From Pseudomonadota bacterium (GTDB lineage: Bacteria; Pseudomonadota; Gammaproteobacteria; JAKAQQ01), in contig JAJYFY010000001.1 of NCBI GenBank assembly GCA_021785265.1, positions 1-64,000 on the forward strand: a stretch of DNA of 64,000 nucleotides, given 5' to 3'. The notes beneath the pieces were generated by a model. It was not told the DNA's origin and searched no databases. It saw only the letters and a program-made list of their open reading frames with translations. The translations under genes were made by a program, and so were the position numbers. Each line of letters starts with the position of its first letter. Position 1 is the stretch's first letter. Shown here piece by piece: positions 53,301 through 61,319 of the stretch.

Positions 53301-54520
53301 AGGAAGACTTCGAAAGACGGCTGGAACAACAGATGGTGACCCGGCGGCAGTTCCAACGAGCTCTGGTCCACGGCGATATCCGACTCTACCTGCAACCCGT
53401 GATCGACCTTCAGGATGGCGGACTGGTCAGTGCCGAGGCCTGTGCCCGATGGCCTGGATTCAGCGCGATGTCGGAGGAAAACGCCGACTGGCTGAGCAGC
53501 ATCGAGGATGACCCGGACCTCGTGCCGAAGGCGGGACGCTACCTGCTTGAGGCCGTCGGGCTCGAACTCGGGACCCTGGACCGGGCCGGTCTTGTTTTTC
53601 CGGTCAGCCTGAACATCGACCTCCGCTACCTTCTCTCCGTCGACTTTGAACGGGATATTGACGACTGGTGCACCCGCCATGGGTCTCTCGCCAGCCGTCT
53701 CGTTTTGGAACTCAAGCCCAGCCCTTTACTGCCGGACTGGAACCGTCTCCCTCCCGTGATCGAGGGATTGCGGCGCCGAGGCATCCGGATCCTCCTTGAT
53801 AACTTTGGTGTCTGGCCCGTGCCCCTTGGGAAACTCGAGCTGGTCCGCACGCAGGGGATCAAGGTTGACCGCTCGCTGATTCTCCATCTCCACGAGGAAC
53901 CCCGGGCGCTGAGCCTGGTCGCGGGAGCACTGCGGAGTGGCGAGATCGGGCACTTCGAGGTGACCGCGGTCGGCATCGAACGGGATGATCTCGCTGAACT
54001 CTTTTATGCCTTGGGGGGTCGACTGGCCCAGGGATTTTTTGCAACGGCTGCACTCGGCAACCAGGCGCTCGTCGAATGGAGCCGGCACTGGAAATTACCC
54101 ACCCCGCTGGCCCGTTCCCTGGCCCGGACTGCGGACGTGCATCTCCTTCCCTTGCGGCTGAACGGTCCCTACCATCGCTGGTTGCGGGGTCGGATCGTCG
54201 AAGCACTCGAGGCCTCGGGTGAATCCGACCGTGCCCTGCTCGCCACTCTTTCCGGCTCGGCTTGCAGTCTGATTCCCTGGCCGGCCGGCCCGTGTTCACC
54301 CCGGCAGCGGAGGCTCCGTTCCTGTCACGAAGACCTCCACACGCAACTGGATCGCCTGATTGCCGACGCCTTGGAGAACCGCCCGATCCGATCACTCGGG
54401 AAACAGCTCGTCGAGCGCATGCAGGAATACGAGGTGGAGCTGGATCGAGTCCTGCACGCCTCCCGGCTCCGGCACCGTTCCCGTTCCTCCCCTAAAGCCA
54501 ACCCTGGTCCGCAAAGCTGA
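50297..54520 (+). CDS. Multi-GAF diguanylate cyclase/phosphodiesterase-type protein (degenerate)
   Basis: 1407 residues from GTG 50297. After a ~150-residue N-terminus come about four GAF sensor domains (~155-310, ~335-490, ~505-650, ~655-830; GRGPMALSFRTGK and GRGITGAVFRTCQP are GAF signatures), GGDEF (~845-1000) and EAL (~1030-1270), then a ~130-residue helical C-terminus. The active-loop motif is AGDEF, not GGDEF; EAL motifs are altered (EAC, LELKPS, DNFG). Cyclic-di-GMP synthesis is possible; hydrolysis is doubtful. No membrane segment, so cytoplasmic sensing of a small ligand is likely. Confidence 0.88.
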   Translation: MNRGSWDPLPQKQQGFQPPTPTETEWSAFKVRLSHLAIPDRDPEIPHSLLGAFCREEWPRLIAADSPSDWKLSVASSRNGSPSGGSLLSHTLQNHLVLKLLLGRVPGSDPPGPEASRVESIPDWILASTLESLEREPQLMLSEAGSAVASLLKNAAARVAHTFQELCRVATIRNGPRLAWVGLLSESTRSLEIAGWAGESSNYLDGIQVSIDPNQPQGRGPMALSFRTGKVQVIQSTFEETRFMPWKERAAHYGLASMVALPIQIQGLTIGVFSVYAGEPGFFTESTIHPLEQLVLATSHRLETLTHQLSLQRLLSAYRAGHALNEITALHGPLHQLCENACRILTEYLELGLCYIVEVHKTSKVPIIHTASGPASGFLEGIVFSLDPTHPDCGLSGLVYAAEKPLAINRLEHEPRLARWRERLQVHALRSAAGFPLYRGKSGQEPWGTLILLAFEPGYFDPPLVFHLENIAQGLSLAIEEDFHRQRLFRVERFYSALGELGSYLAMDPPLSSLLQKICELTSNTIGLPIVYITLLNPRTHTVGLEAFAGPASDLIRSVPIMIDPAHPEGRGITGAVFRTCQPIIVNNLDEERTIWLSEAERRSVSSIAGFPLLINGECHGILGVGALIQNFFDDELIGLLGRVADMVGTALNHSYEKIQRNHFEKLFGALSELHRLVAGHPDPILLFQEVVRILGHVDGAVGNCILQAPKPAGAAGTVEPHLPWFPGDSADSLTESLRPFCQHLAGEATASRTPILVCLSHAPLLPSGIEEAFHKAGIRGIGGFPILFRGQVFAVLVLLSNEDAFFESDTLVGLCTQFTDAITLALMEYDRETDLKQMALMDTLTGLPNRNLYFDRLDSALKQAERNRTLVGITILDIDRFKEINDRFGHDAGDLLLATQAHRMEALLNDQSTVARLAGDEFGLVLAGLETEVAMTSILERLRSTLSAPVAYQEQWLQTTVSLGLTIYPRDHQPPRTLMRHADLALYRAKSRGRNAWALYEEDFERRLEQQMVTRRQFQRALVHGDIRLYLQPVIDLQDGGLVSAEACARWPGFSAMSEENADWLSSIEDDPDLVPKAGRYLLEAVGLELGTLDRAGLVFPVSLNIDLRYLLSVDFERDIDDWCTRHGSLASRLVLELKPSPLLPDWNRLPPVIEGLRRRGIRILLDNFGVWPVPLGKLELVRTQGIKVDRSLILHLHEEPRALSLVAGALRSGEIGHFEVTAVGIERDDLAELFYALGGRLAQGFFATAALGNQALVEWSRHWKLPTPLARSLARTADVHLLPLRLNGPYHRWLRGRIVEALEASGESDRALLATLSGSACSLIPWPAGPCSPRQRRLRSCHEDLHTQLDRLIADALENRPIRSLGKQLVERMQEYEVELDRVLHASRLRHRSRSSPKANPGPQS

Positions 54521-55049
54521 TCCATTGCGTCCCGCCGATCACAAAGTGATCGAGCAAGCGGATGTCGACCAGTGTGAGGGCCTCTTTGAGTCTCTGGGTC
54601 AGTTGTCGGTCGGCCTGTGAAGGTTCAGCCAGTCCCGAGGGATGGTTGTGGGCACAGAGGATGGCCGCTGCGTTGTATCCCAACCCCTGCTTGATGACTT
54701 CCCGGGGATGGACCACACACTGGTTGAGCGTTCCGGCAAAGGGAACCTCGGTCGCGAGCACCCGGTAATGATGGTCCAGATAAGCGACCGCAAAAACCTC
54801 GCGGCCCAAGCAGGCCAGTTTCATCCGGAAATATTCAGCGCCCTGCCGGGGTGAATCCAGTGCAGACCCGCTCCTCCGGAACCGGCGCTCGAGCACATCC
54901 AGGGCAGCCTCGAGCAGAGCCTCCTCCCCACTCTCTGGACGTGAGGGGCCCGGTGAGTCACAAGCCATTTCTTGGCGCGATTCAAAGTCAAGAACCATCT
55001 GGGAACCCTCCGATCGTCCGATCAGATGGGGGTGTTCAGAAACGGTCAT
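54492..55049 (-). CDS. RadC-type JAB1/MPN domain protein
   Basis: About 185 residues from ATG at 55049; an in-frame ATG at 55067 is also possible. The MPN metal motif is intact: Glu in VPFAGTLNQ region, then HNHPSGLAEPSQAD giving HxHx10D. Lacks most of the N-terminal UPF0758 helix-hairpin-helix part found in full-length RadC, so it resembles the shorter mobile-element-type RadC. Biological role uncertain; the DNA repair name is historical. Its 3' end overlaps the GGDEF/EAL gene by 29 bases. Confidence 0.82.
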   Translation of the reverse strand: MTVSEHPHLIGRSEGSQMVLDFESRQEMACDSPGPSRPESGEEALLEAALDVLERRFRRSGSALDSPRQGAEYFRMKLACLGREVFAVAYLDHHYRVLATEVPFAGTLNQCVVHPREVIKQGLGYNAAAILCAHNHPSGLAEPSQADRQLTQRLKEALTLVDIRLLDHFVIGGTQWISFADQGWL

Positions 55050-55146
55050 GACCGATGTTCCATCCATCAAGGAATCGGCTGATCCTAAACCGGTACGCGA
55101 TCTTGCCGGATTGTGAATTCGGGCAGAGAAACCCCGATTATCAAAA

Positions 55147-55170
55147 GGGGGGTGGATCATCCATCCCCCC
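55147..55170 (-). terminator. Strong GC hairpin with a minus-strand T-run, upstream of the RadC-type gene
   Basis: Six G:C pairs plus three more stem pairs with one bulged base and a small loop; on the minus strand the stem is followed by TTTT. In the minus direction it would stop transcription entering the RadC-type gene (attenuator) or antisense transcription from gdhB; in the plus direction it sits in the gdhB leader and could affect that message. Confidence 0.45.
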
Positions 55171-55243
55171 GGCCAGCACAACGCAGCCAAAACCGCTAAA
55201 ATTGAACGAGATCGCTCCGGTTCGGGTTATTTCGTTTGATCTT

Positions 55244-58200
55244 ATGCGTAATCACCCTCTTCTTTCCGCCCCTTCCGCCTTTCTGACCCGTCTCGCCAAC
55301 GCCATCGAAAAAAAGTCCTCGACGGAAACCGCCCCGAAAGATCTCCGGGGGGTGCTCGGGCTTTATTTCCAGTCAGTCACACACGACGATCTTGAACTCT
55401 TCAGCCTAGAAGACTGGGTCAGCCTGTTCACGGAACATTGGGAGCTTGGGGCCACCCGTCGCCCCGGAGAGACCTTGCTCCGTCTCGTCAATCTGCCAAT
55501 CCGGCGGCATGCTACCCAAGCCTATACGGTGGCCCTCACCGTCAATGACGACATGCCCTTCCTCGTGGATTCCATGACGCTGGCCGGCCGTCAGGAGGGG
55601 CTGGGACTCCATCTCACCGTCCATCCGGTTTTTGTGGCTGAGCGCAATGCGGAAAACCGGATCCGAGAGATTGCGGGACTCGAGGCGGGATCGGCAGGAC
55701 CCCGGGAATCCTGGATTCTCGTGGCCTTCGACCGCATCCAAGGCGGAGAGCGCCTGGCCCGACTCGAAAAACGGATCCGTGACAACCTCCTGGACGTCCT
55801 TCGGGTCCGACAGGACTGCACCGCCCTCCGCGACCGGGTCGGTTTACTGAGAGAAGAAATCACCCGCTGGAAGACTTTCCTTCCGAAACGGGAGGTCGAG
55901 GAAGCCCGAGACTTTCTCGAGTGGATGACGCAGGACTGGTTCACCTTCCTGGGTTACCGGCGCTACGCACTGCATCAGGACGGCGACCAGCTCCGCCTGG
56001 AACCGGAACGGGAGACCGGGCTCGGCATCCTGCGCACCGATGCGGATCGCGTGCCGGAACCGAAAACCCTGCCCCAGCGGGCGAACGAAAAGGCTCTGGC
56101 CCAGGAACTGCTCATCATCACGAAGACGAATGCCCACTCGACGGTCCACCGGTCCGGACCCCTCGACTACATCGGCCTCAGACGCTTCGATGCCAAGGGT
56201 CGGGTCGTCGGGGAGGATCGGATCCTCGGACTGTTCAGTCCCCTGGTCTTTAAATGCCCTCCCCAAGAAATCCCGGTGGTCCGCCTCAAGCGCGAGGCCG
56301 TTCTCCGGCAATCGGGACTCGCTCCCGAATCCCATGCCGGACGCCATCTCCGGATCATCTTCGATACCCTGCCCTTGAGTGAACTCTTGGAGGCGTCGAT
56401 CGATCAACTGGTCGAGCTCACGCTGGGGGTCCTTCGGCTGCAGGAACGTCATCTGACCCGCCTGTTTCTCCGACCCGACGTGTTCGGCCGTTACCTCAGC
56501 TGCCTTATCTATCTGCCCCGGGAAAATTACACTGCCCGGGCCCGTGAACGCATTGAAAAGATTCTGGAAGAGGGACTTCATGGCCACTCGATCGAATCCG
56601 ATCTCTGGATCTCGGATTCGGTTTTGGCCCGGCTGCATGCCACCGTACACACCGAAACGGACCGCCTCCCTCCCAAGCGCCTCGCCAGTCTCGAACAGGA
56701 GATCCAGGAAGCCAGCCTGAGCTGGAGTGAGAAACTGAGGATTGCCCTAGCCGACCGACTGGGCGAAGAACGGGGCCTCCCGCTCTTTGACCGCTACCGG
56801 GACAGTTTCCCCGAGGTCTACCGCGACGACGTCAAACCCCGGGCCGCCGTCTACGACCTCCTGGAAATCGAACAGCTCAAGCCGACCCAGCCCCTCCGGC
56901 TCTCTCTCTACCGCCCCAAACATGCGAGCCTCGACTCGCTCCGGCTCAAGATTTTCCGCCTCGATCAGGCGCTCGCCATTTCCGATACCTTGCCCATCCT
57001 GGAAAGCACGGGATTCCGGGTCGTTTCGGAACGACCCTACGAAGTTCCCGCCCCCGAAATCGGTCGTGTCTGGATCCACGATTTCGAACTCGAACTGTCC
57101 GGACCGTCGGACCGGGCCTTGGAGCGACGTGAAGCCCTTGAGGAGCTCTTCCTCGCCATCTGGAACGGGCTTGCGGCCAACGACGGGTTCAACCGCCTGG
57201 CCATCGACGCCGAACTGTCCTGGCGCGAAATCATGCTCCTCCGGAGCATCTCGAAGTATCTCATCCAGACTGGAATCCCTTTCACGCCGGCCAACATGGC
57301 CCGGGCCGTGACCAGCCATCCCACGATCAGCCATCTTCTCGTCCGCTGGTTCCATGCCCGTTTCGATCCCTTCCGGGAGGCACAAGACCGTGAGCAGGAA
57401 GCCGCCGCCTGCCTCGAATCCTTGAAGGCGGAACTCGAAAGCGTGGAGTCGAGCGATGACGACCGGATTCTGAGGGCCTACCTCGGCGTGCTGGGCGCCA
57501 TGGTGCGGACCAGCTTCTTCCAGCGGCCCCTCCGGGACCCGGAAGGCTACCGTTTCCTCAGCTACAAACTGGACTCCAGCCGGGTTCCGGATCTGCCGTT
57601 GCCGCGCCCCTTGTACGAGATTTTCGTCTACGCCCCACAGGTGGAAGGCATTCACCTGCGGGGGGGGCGGATCGCGCGAGGCGGTATCCGGTGGTCGGAC
57701 CGGAGCGAGGATTTCCGGACCGAGGTGCTGGGCCTGATGAAGGCCCAGATGGTCAAAAACACGGTCATTGTCCCAGTCGGTGCCAAGGGTGGGTTTTACG
57801 TCAAACAACCACCCAAGGACGGGAACCGGGATCGACTCCTCGAGGAGGCCCAGCGCTGCTACCGGACCTTCATCCAAGGACTCCTGACCTTGACCGACAA
57901 CATCGTCGCCGGGCAGATCCAGCCACCCAAGCGGGTGGTTCGCTACGACGAGGATGATCCGTACCTGGTCGTGGCTGCCGACAAAGGGACGGCGACCTTC
58001 TCTGACCTGGCCAACTCCATCGCCGCGGATTTCCACTTCTGGCTGGGTGACGCCTTTGCCTCCGGCGGATCGGTCGGCTATGACCACAAGAAGATGGGGA
58101 TCACCGCTCGCGGCGTATGGGAATCCGTCCGTCGCCATTTCCGGGAGCTTGGTGTCGACCCCGACCGGGAGCCGGTCACCGTCGTCGGTATCGGCGACCT

Positions 58201-60070
58201 TTCCGGCGATGTCTTCGGGAACGGCATGCTCCTGTCCCGACACCTCAAGCTGATCGGGGCCTTCAATCACCAGCATATCTTTATCGACCCCAACCCCGAT
58301 CCGATCACCGGTTTTGAGGAACGCCAGCGCCTGTTCGACATGCCTCGTTCGAGCTGGACCGACTACCGCAGCGAGCTTTTGTCCACCGGCGGCGGCATCT
58401 ATCCGCGGAGCGCGAAATCCATCCGCTTGAGCCCCGAAGCGCGTTCCGTGCTGGGGATTCAAGCGACTTCCGTCACACCGATCGAGCTGATCCGTGCTCT
58501 TCTGGCCGCACCCGTGGACCTGCTCTGGAATGGAGGCGTCGGCACCTACGTCAAGGCCCAGTCGGAAACCCAGGCCGATGTGGGTGACCGGAGTAATGAC
58601 GCGGTACGTCTCAACGGCCGTGAAATCCGGGCCCGTGTCGTGGCCGAAGGCGGCAACCTGGGATTCACCCAACTCGGCCGGGTCGAATATGCGCTGAACG
58701 GCGGTCGGATCAACACGGATTTCATCGACAACTCGGCCGGCGTCGACACTTCGGATCACGAGGTCAACATCAAGATCCTGCTCAGTGTGGCGGCCGAGGA
58801 GCGCCGGGCCATCGTCCGTCACCGCGAACGGCTGCTCCACGACATGACGAACGACATCGCCACGCACGTGCTCCACCATAACTATGAACAGGCCCAGGCC
58901 CTGTCGGTCCTCGAGTTTACCGCACCGCAAAGGCTTGATGAACATCGCTACCTGATCCGCAAGTTGGAACAACGACAACTCTTGAACCCCACCCTCGAAG
59001 GACTGCCACCGAGCGAAGTGTGGGCCCAACGTCGGAATCTCCAGCGAGGCCTGACCCGCCCCGAGCTGGCCGTGCTCCTGGCCTACGGCAAGATCGCCCT
59101 CGCCCATGATCTCCAGGATTCCGATATCCACCTGGATCCCACGCTCTCGCTCGAGATCGAACACTACTTCCCCGCCGCCCTCCGCAAGCGCTATACCCCT
59201 TTCATGCGGCGTCACCCGTTGGCCCGAAACATCATGACCACCGAGATCTCGAACCACCTCGTCAACCACATGGGGCCCACCTTTGCCACCCGCCTCCAGG
59301 AGGAAACCGGGGCCACCTCAGCCGAGATCGTCCGGGCATTCGTCGTGAGCCAGACGGTCACCGGAACGGATACCCTCTGTCGGGCACTCGAAGCCCTGCC
59401 CCCATCGGTTCCACCGGTCACGAGTCTCAGGGCGTTCACGGCCAACGTCCGTCTGTTGCGTCACCTGACCCGATGGCTCTTGCTGAACCGGCGGCCTCCG
59501 CTGGACGTGAGCGGCCTGGTCTCCACCTTTGCACCGGGTGTCGAAGCGTTCGAGACCCTGCTTGCCCACTGCCTGCCCGAGCCTCTCCGTAAATCTCGTG
59601 ATGACCAGATTCGCGAGCTCGTCGGAACTGGACTACCGGAATCGCTGGCGCAACAACTGACCCACCGGTCTTTTCTCTACCCGGTTTTCGACCTCGTCGA
59701 ACTGGCCACCCAGCTGAAACAGCCGCTCACCCGCGTCATTGCTTTCCATTTCCAGGTTGGCGAGGCCTTGTCCCTCGACTGGCTCGATCAAGCCATCGAA
59801 CGGCTGGGTGTCCAGGATTTCTGGCAGGCAGAAGCGCGCATCAGCCTCCGCGAGGACCTGTACCGGGAGCAACGCCGCATCACTGCGCAAATCCTGGAGC
59901 CGGAAGCCGAGCAGCCGTTCGAGATGGCCTTCGCGCACTGGTCCGAAAAGACCACCGAGAACCTCGGCCATTACCGGAAACTGGGAGAAGAGATGCGGGC
60001 CCATCCGGCCCAGGATTACGCGATGCTCTCGATCGCGGTCCAAAGCCTGCGCAAGCTCGCGGGTCCCTGA
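55244..60070 (+). CDS. gdhB: NAD-specific glutamate dehydrogenase, large (~180 kDa) type
   Basis: 1608 residues from ATG 55244, near the ~1620 of the Pseudomonas enzyme. Oxidatively deaminates L-glutamate to 2-oxoglutarate. N-terminal ACT-like regulatory segments (DDMPFLVDSMTLA), central catalytic domain with GGIRWSDR, the Lys in GAKGGFYVK, ADKGTATFSDLAN, DLSGDVFGNGMLLS and the NAD-domain VVAEGGNLGFTQ, then a helical C-terminus. No ribosome site before the ATG, and the preceding frame is AT-rich. It links His and other amino acid breakdown to the TCA cycle. Confidence 0.94.
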   Translation: MRNHPLLSAPSAFLTRLANAIEKKSSTETAPKDLRGVLGLYFQSVTHDDLELFSLEDWVSLFTEHWELGATRRPGETLLRLVNLPIRRHATQAYTVALTVNDDMPFLVDSMTLAGRQEGLGLHLTVHPVFVAERNAENRIREIAGLEAGSAGPRESWILVAFDRIQGGERLARLEKRIRDNLLDVLRVRQDCTALRDRVGLLREEITRWKTFLPKREVEEARDFLEWMTQDWFTFLGYRRYALHQDGDQLRLEPERETGLGILRTDADRVPEPKTLPQRANEKALAQELLIITKTNAHSTVHRSGPLDYIGLRRFDAKGRVVGEDRILGLFSPLVFKCPPQEIPVVRLKREAVLRQSGLAPESHAGRHLRIIFDTLPLSELLEASIDQLVELTLGVLRLQERHLTRLFLRPDVFGRYLSCLIYLPRENYTARARERIEKILEEGLHGHSIESDLWISDSVLARLHATVHTETDRLPPKRLASLEQEIQEASLSWSEKLRIALADRLGEERGLPLFDRYRDSFPEVYRDDVKPRAAVYDLLEIEQLKPTQPLRLSLYRPKHASLDSLRLKIFRLDQALAISDTLPILESTGFRVVSERPYEVPAPEIGRVWIHDFELELSGPSDRALERREALEELFLAIWNGLAANDGFNRLAIDAELSWREIMLLRSISKYLIQTGIPFTPANMARAVTSHPTISHLLVRWFHARFDPFREAQDREQEAAACLESLKAELESVESSDDDRILRAYLGVLGAMVRTSFFQRPLRDPEGYRFLSYKLDSSRVPDLPLPRPLYEIFVYAPQVEGIHLRGGRIARGGIRWSDRSEDFRTEVLGLMKAQMVKNTVIVPVGAKGGFYVKQPPKDGNRDRLLEEAQRCYRTFIQGLLTLTDNIVAGQIQPPKRVVRYDEDDPYLVVAADKGTATFSDLANSIAADFHFWLGDAFASGGSVGYDHKKMGITARGVWESVRRHFRELGVDPDREPVTVVGIGDLSGDVFGNGMLLSRHLKLIGAFNHQHIFIDPNPDPITGFEERQRLFDMPRSSWTDYRSELLSTGGGIYPRSAKSIRLSPEARSVLGIQATSVTPIELIRALLAAPVDLLWNGGVGTYVKAQSETQADVGDRSNDAVRLNGREIRARVVAEGGNLGFTQLGRVEYALNGGRINTDFIDNSAGVDTSDHEVNIKILLSVAAEERRAIVRHRERLLHDMTNDIATHVLHHNYEQAQALSVLEFTAPQRLDEHRYLIRKLEQRQLLNPTLEGLPPSEVWAQRRNLQRGLTRPELAVLLAYGKIALAHDLQDSDIHLDPTLSLEIEHYFPAALRKRYTPFMRRHPLARNIMTTEISNHLVNHMGPTFATRLQEETGATSAEIVRAFVVSQTVTGTDTLCRALEALPPSVPPVTSLRAFTANVRLLRHLTRWLLLNRRPPLDVSGLVSTFAPGVEAFETLLAHCLPEPLRKSRDDQIRELVGTGLPESLAQQLTHRSFLYPVFDLVELATQLKQPLTRVIAFHFQVGEALSLDWLDQAIERLGVQDFWQAEARISLREDLYREQRRITAQILEPEAEQPFEMAFAHWSEKTTENLGHYRKLGEEMRAHPAQDYAMLSIAVQSLRKLAGP

Positions 60071-60092
60071 CCCGCTCCACCCGGGACCGCGT

Positions 60093-60956
60093 TCAGCCGC
60101 GTAGACGATTCCTCTGCGGTCGATGCCCTGTTGGATCCTTTCCAGCCGGCGACAGACGACGATGCTGCAGGGCGGGCAACCGCTCACGGATCCGCGCGAG
60201 GCACTCCGAATCGTAATCCCCCAGAACCACGCCCGGCTCCAAAGTCCGCCGTTCCGCCAGAACCCGGCCCCAAGGATCGATCAGGCCACTGTGTCCGTAG
60301 GTCCGGCGTCCTCCCTCGTGACGACCGGCTTGCGCGGCCGCGAGCACATAGCACTGGTTCTCGATGGCCCGCGCACGCAACAGGGTCATCCAGTGGGCTC
60401 GCCCTGTGGGAACGGTAAACGCGGCCGGAACCGTGAGCAGGCAGGCACCCGCCATCATGAGACAACGGTAGAGTTCGGGGAAGCGCACGTCGTAACAAAC
60501 GGAAAGCCCGACCGCGATTCCGGCAAGCGGAATGACCTGGGGGCTGTTGCCCGGACGGGTCCCTGCCGACTCCTGGTACCGCTCGCCGGGGCCCAGATTC
60601 GCGTCAAAAAGGTGCATTTTGTCGTACCGCCCGATCACCCGGCCGTTGGCGTCGAAGGCTAGGCTGGCTGCATAGACACGGGTTCCGGACCGGATCGGAA
60701 CCGTTCCCGCAACCAGGGCGAGTTCGAGCCGGCCCGCCGTCCGTGCCAGGTAGTCCTGGATCGGTCCACGCCCGGCCAGTTCAGCCACCTCCCATCGTTC
60801 CCTGTCGGAGGCCGCCATGAGGGCAAAATTCTCGGGCAGGAGAGCGAGCTCGGCCCCCCGCTTTTTGGCTTCATCGAGCAGGCGGTCCGCCTGCTCGAGA
60901 TTGGCGGCAATCCCGTTGCCGCTCCTCATCTGGATGGCGGCGAGGCGGACTTTCAC
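60093..60956 (-). CDS. Nit-family carbon-nitrogen hydrolase (probable deaminated-glutathione amidase)
   Basis: 287 residues from GTG at 60956, overlapping the previous stop (GTGA). Nitrilase triad E42 (LLPENFAL), K113 (YDKMHLFDA), C154 (LSVCYDVRFPELYR). The VCYDVRFPELYR and HLFD patterns are typical of Nit1-type enzymes that repair deaminated glutathione. Usually found beside yhdP in gammaproteobacteria, as here, with one small gene inserted. Catalytic residues are complete; exact substrate is inferred from family. Confidence 0.9.
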   Translation of the reverse strand: MKVRLAAIQMRSGNGIAANLEQADRLLDEAKKRGAELALLPENFALMAASDRERWEVAELAGRGPIQDYLARTAGRLELALVAGTVPIRSGTRVYAASLAFDANGRVIGRYDKMHLFDANLGPGERYQESAGTRPGNSPQVIPLAGIAVGLSVCYDVRFPELYRCLMMAGACLLTVPAAFTVPTGRAHWMTLLRARAIENQCYVLAAAQAGRHEGGRRTYGHSGLIDPWGRVLAERRTLEPGVVLGDYDSECLARIRERLPALQHRRLSPAGKDPTGHRPQRNRLRG

Positions 60957-61312
60957 GGTGGCGCTTCGAGTTCGAGCCAGAGCCGGTTGCGGTGGAAAGT
61001 GGCACGCGGACGCAGCAGGAGATGGTTCCGGGGAACACCCAGGGCAACGAGCCAATCGGCCAACTGGGCAGCCCACAGTCGACCCCCCGGACCGACCGGA
61101 TAGGCCAGAATCAACTGGTCTCCCGGTGCCTCGATCCAGGCCGCAACGGCCTTTCTGACCGCAGGCCACCCGATCACCCGGCGGGCACGACGCACACCCA
61201 CCCACTGGGATCGGGGGAAGGAGAAGCGTTGTCGGACGTGCGCGGAAACCGAAAGCATCGTCCCTCCCAAAAGCAGAATCAGGACGAGGAGGAAACGTCG
61301 CCGGATCACCAT
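60953..61312 (-). CDS. Small secreted protein between yhdP and the Nit-family gene
   Basis: 119 residues from ATG at 61312. N-terminal signal peptide (RRRFLLVLILLLGGTMLSVSA). The mature ~95 residues are Arg/Trp-rich (RSQWVGVRRARRVIGWPAV) with a beta-alpha pattern and no Cys. The fold resembles nothing I recognise. It begins seven bases after yhdP ends and its stop overlaps the Nit start, so it is embedded in the operon and probably works in the periplasm alongside the AsmA-like YhdP. Confidence 0.72.
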   Translation of the reverse strand: MVIRRRFLLVLILLLGGTMLSVSAHVRQRFSFPRSQWVGVRRARRVIGWPAVRKAVAAWIEAPGDQLILAYPVGPGGRLWAAQLADWLVALGVPRNHLLLRPRATFHRNRLWLELEAPP

Positions 61313-61319
61313 GGTCGGC

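Noticed and set aside
51833-53680. A 615-codon open frame antisense to the GGDEF/EAL gene
   Set aside because: Same GC-rich shadow effect; the protein is low in recognisable structure and has no ribosome site.
56747-59269. An 840-codon open frame antisense to gdhB
   Set aside because: Long stop-free antisense frames are common in GC-rich genes; the sense strand encodes a clear, full-length glutamate dehydrogenase with family motifs, and the antisense product shows no domain.
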